Assembly (NCBI RefSeq): GCF_024362695.1
Contig: NC_065426.1
Coordinates: forward strand, 4,308,236-4,372,235
DNA: 64,000 bases
Source: Pectinophora gossypiella
Taxonomy: Eukaryota > Arthropoda > Insecta > Lepidoptera > Gelechiidae
Direction: 5' to 3'
In this document: piece after piece, positions 63,145-64,000 of the stretch
Layout of the letters: each line of letters starts with the position of its first letter
Numbering within the stretch: position 1 is the first letter of the stretch
The notes under the pieces: model-generated
What the model was told of the DNA's origin: nothing
What the model saw: the letters and a program-made list of their open reading frames with translations, nothing else
The model's database searches: none
Position numbers and translations under genes: made by a program

Positions 63145-64000
63145 CCTGTTGTCTATACAGGGCCAAGTAAGCGAGAAACGCGCGCCATATAAATATGAGC
63201 AAATAGTTCATGCTTGAACTTTGCACTCCACTCGTCCGCAAACTTTACGATGCACAGGGCTCTGCTATAGTATATGAAAAGGTCGTCTTGTACATTATAA
63301 CCTGCAAGGCAAATAATTAAGTATTAAAGAAAGAGGGATCTTTATCACAGGAAAGCTAAAAACTAGGTATGATTGGCTATTTATAAAAAAAAACTTTTTT
63401 ATGCAGCAAGTATCTTACTAAAAGTAAAGATAAAATTGCAGCTTAGCACATAAAATATACATTTTCGGTAAAGTGGTACCTACTTAAAATGCTACAAATC
63501 TGCCTGCAATAACACGCAAAAAAATGGGTTTGTTACAACATTTTCACTTTTGGGCTATAAATGTATTTAATAGATTTTAATACTTATAGATTTCATGCCG
63601 CTCTGGTTGTAATACTCGTATGTTTCAATTCAAAGGTTTCTCTCTTCCCCTCTTCTGCATTTTACGCAGGCAATCGGCTAAAAACATACCAAATATTTTC
63701 AGCTTTATATTTTAAACGTGATTCCATACCCTATGAACGGCTGTTCAAATCACCCAATTAACCGGTTTACAGCAGATAAAACCGCTTTCAACCGGATATT
63801 TCGTACCGTTTTATTGACAATCGTCATGTTCTATTTTATTGCACGCTCTTTAAGCCGTGTCGTCGCGTGTAATACGTACATTTGTTAGGTGCATAGGGCG
63901 AGTGAGAGAAAGACGGGGACAGTCGTCTGTTTCAAAGAATTGTGAGCAAATCTCAATCCACACAGCATAACAGAAGCTCAATCAGTCCGAGGTACATCCA
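63145..64000. other. Intergenic, nothing recognised
   Basis: No gene or placed repeat to the window end. Confidence 0.45.

Overview
The window looks like nuclear DNA of a lepidopteran insect (moth or butterfly; species not determinable). It is AT-rich, has intron-split genes, and is packed with tRNA-derived SINEs, foldback MITEs and 5'-truncated LINE ends of kinds I associate with Lepidoptera. I see no bacterial operons, rRNA, CRISPR or genuine tRNA genes.

Only one convincing host gene is present: a five-coding-exon plus-strand gene (14575-22942) for a 302-residue insect arylalkylamine N-acetyltransferase-like (GNAT) protein. All four introns have GT-AG ends and consistent phases (0,1,1,0). 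An in-frame stop lies just 5' of the ATG, the acetyl-CoA loop motif RxxGxA spans the exon 3/4 junction, and the protein ends in a Lys/Glu tail. A possible TATA box and non-coding first exon lie at 13858-13957. Intron 2 (5.6 kb) has filled with mobile elements.

The second notable object is a very young LTR retrotransposon (25917-31245). It has two 1509-bp LTRs that I read as identical, a 4-bp target duplication AGGT, a primer-binding site, a polypurine tract and only 2.3 kb of interior with one 142-codon ORF. It is therefore non-autonomous. It sits inside older repeat fragments.

Local names used below. SINE-A: tRNA-like head, GAAGAA tail. SINE-B: related head, LINE-like tail ending ATGT. SINE-C: related body, GAT tail. 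SINE-D: begins CATCTCCCTAGCATTATCCC on the strand opposite its head. SINE-E and SINE-F: other short dispersed units. MITE-1: about 488-bp double hairpin, TA target. MITE-2: exactly 142 bp, TA target. MITE-3: TTAA-bounded, piggyBac-like. MITE-4: ends TTGGGTAGTTTCC. MITE-5: ends near AATTCCTG, about 80-bp arms. MITE-6, 7 and 8: single foldbacks. REP-1 to REP-5: unclassified dispersed repeats.

Layout: 1-13.6 kb repeats; 13.8-23.0 kb the acetyltransferase gene; 23-25.8 kb mostly unique; 25.9-31.2 kb the LTR element; 31.2-64 kb a mosaic of repeats and featureless intergenic DNA, with one weak candidate non-coding first exon near 49.7-49.9 kb. Repeat boundaries were read by eye and may be off by several bases unless a target duplication is given.
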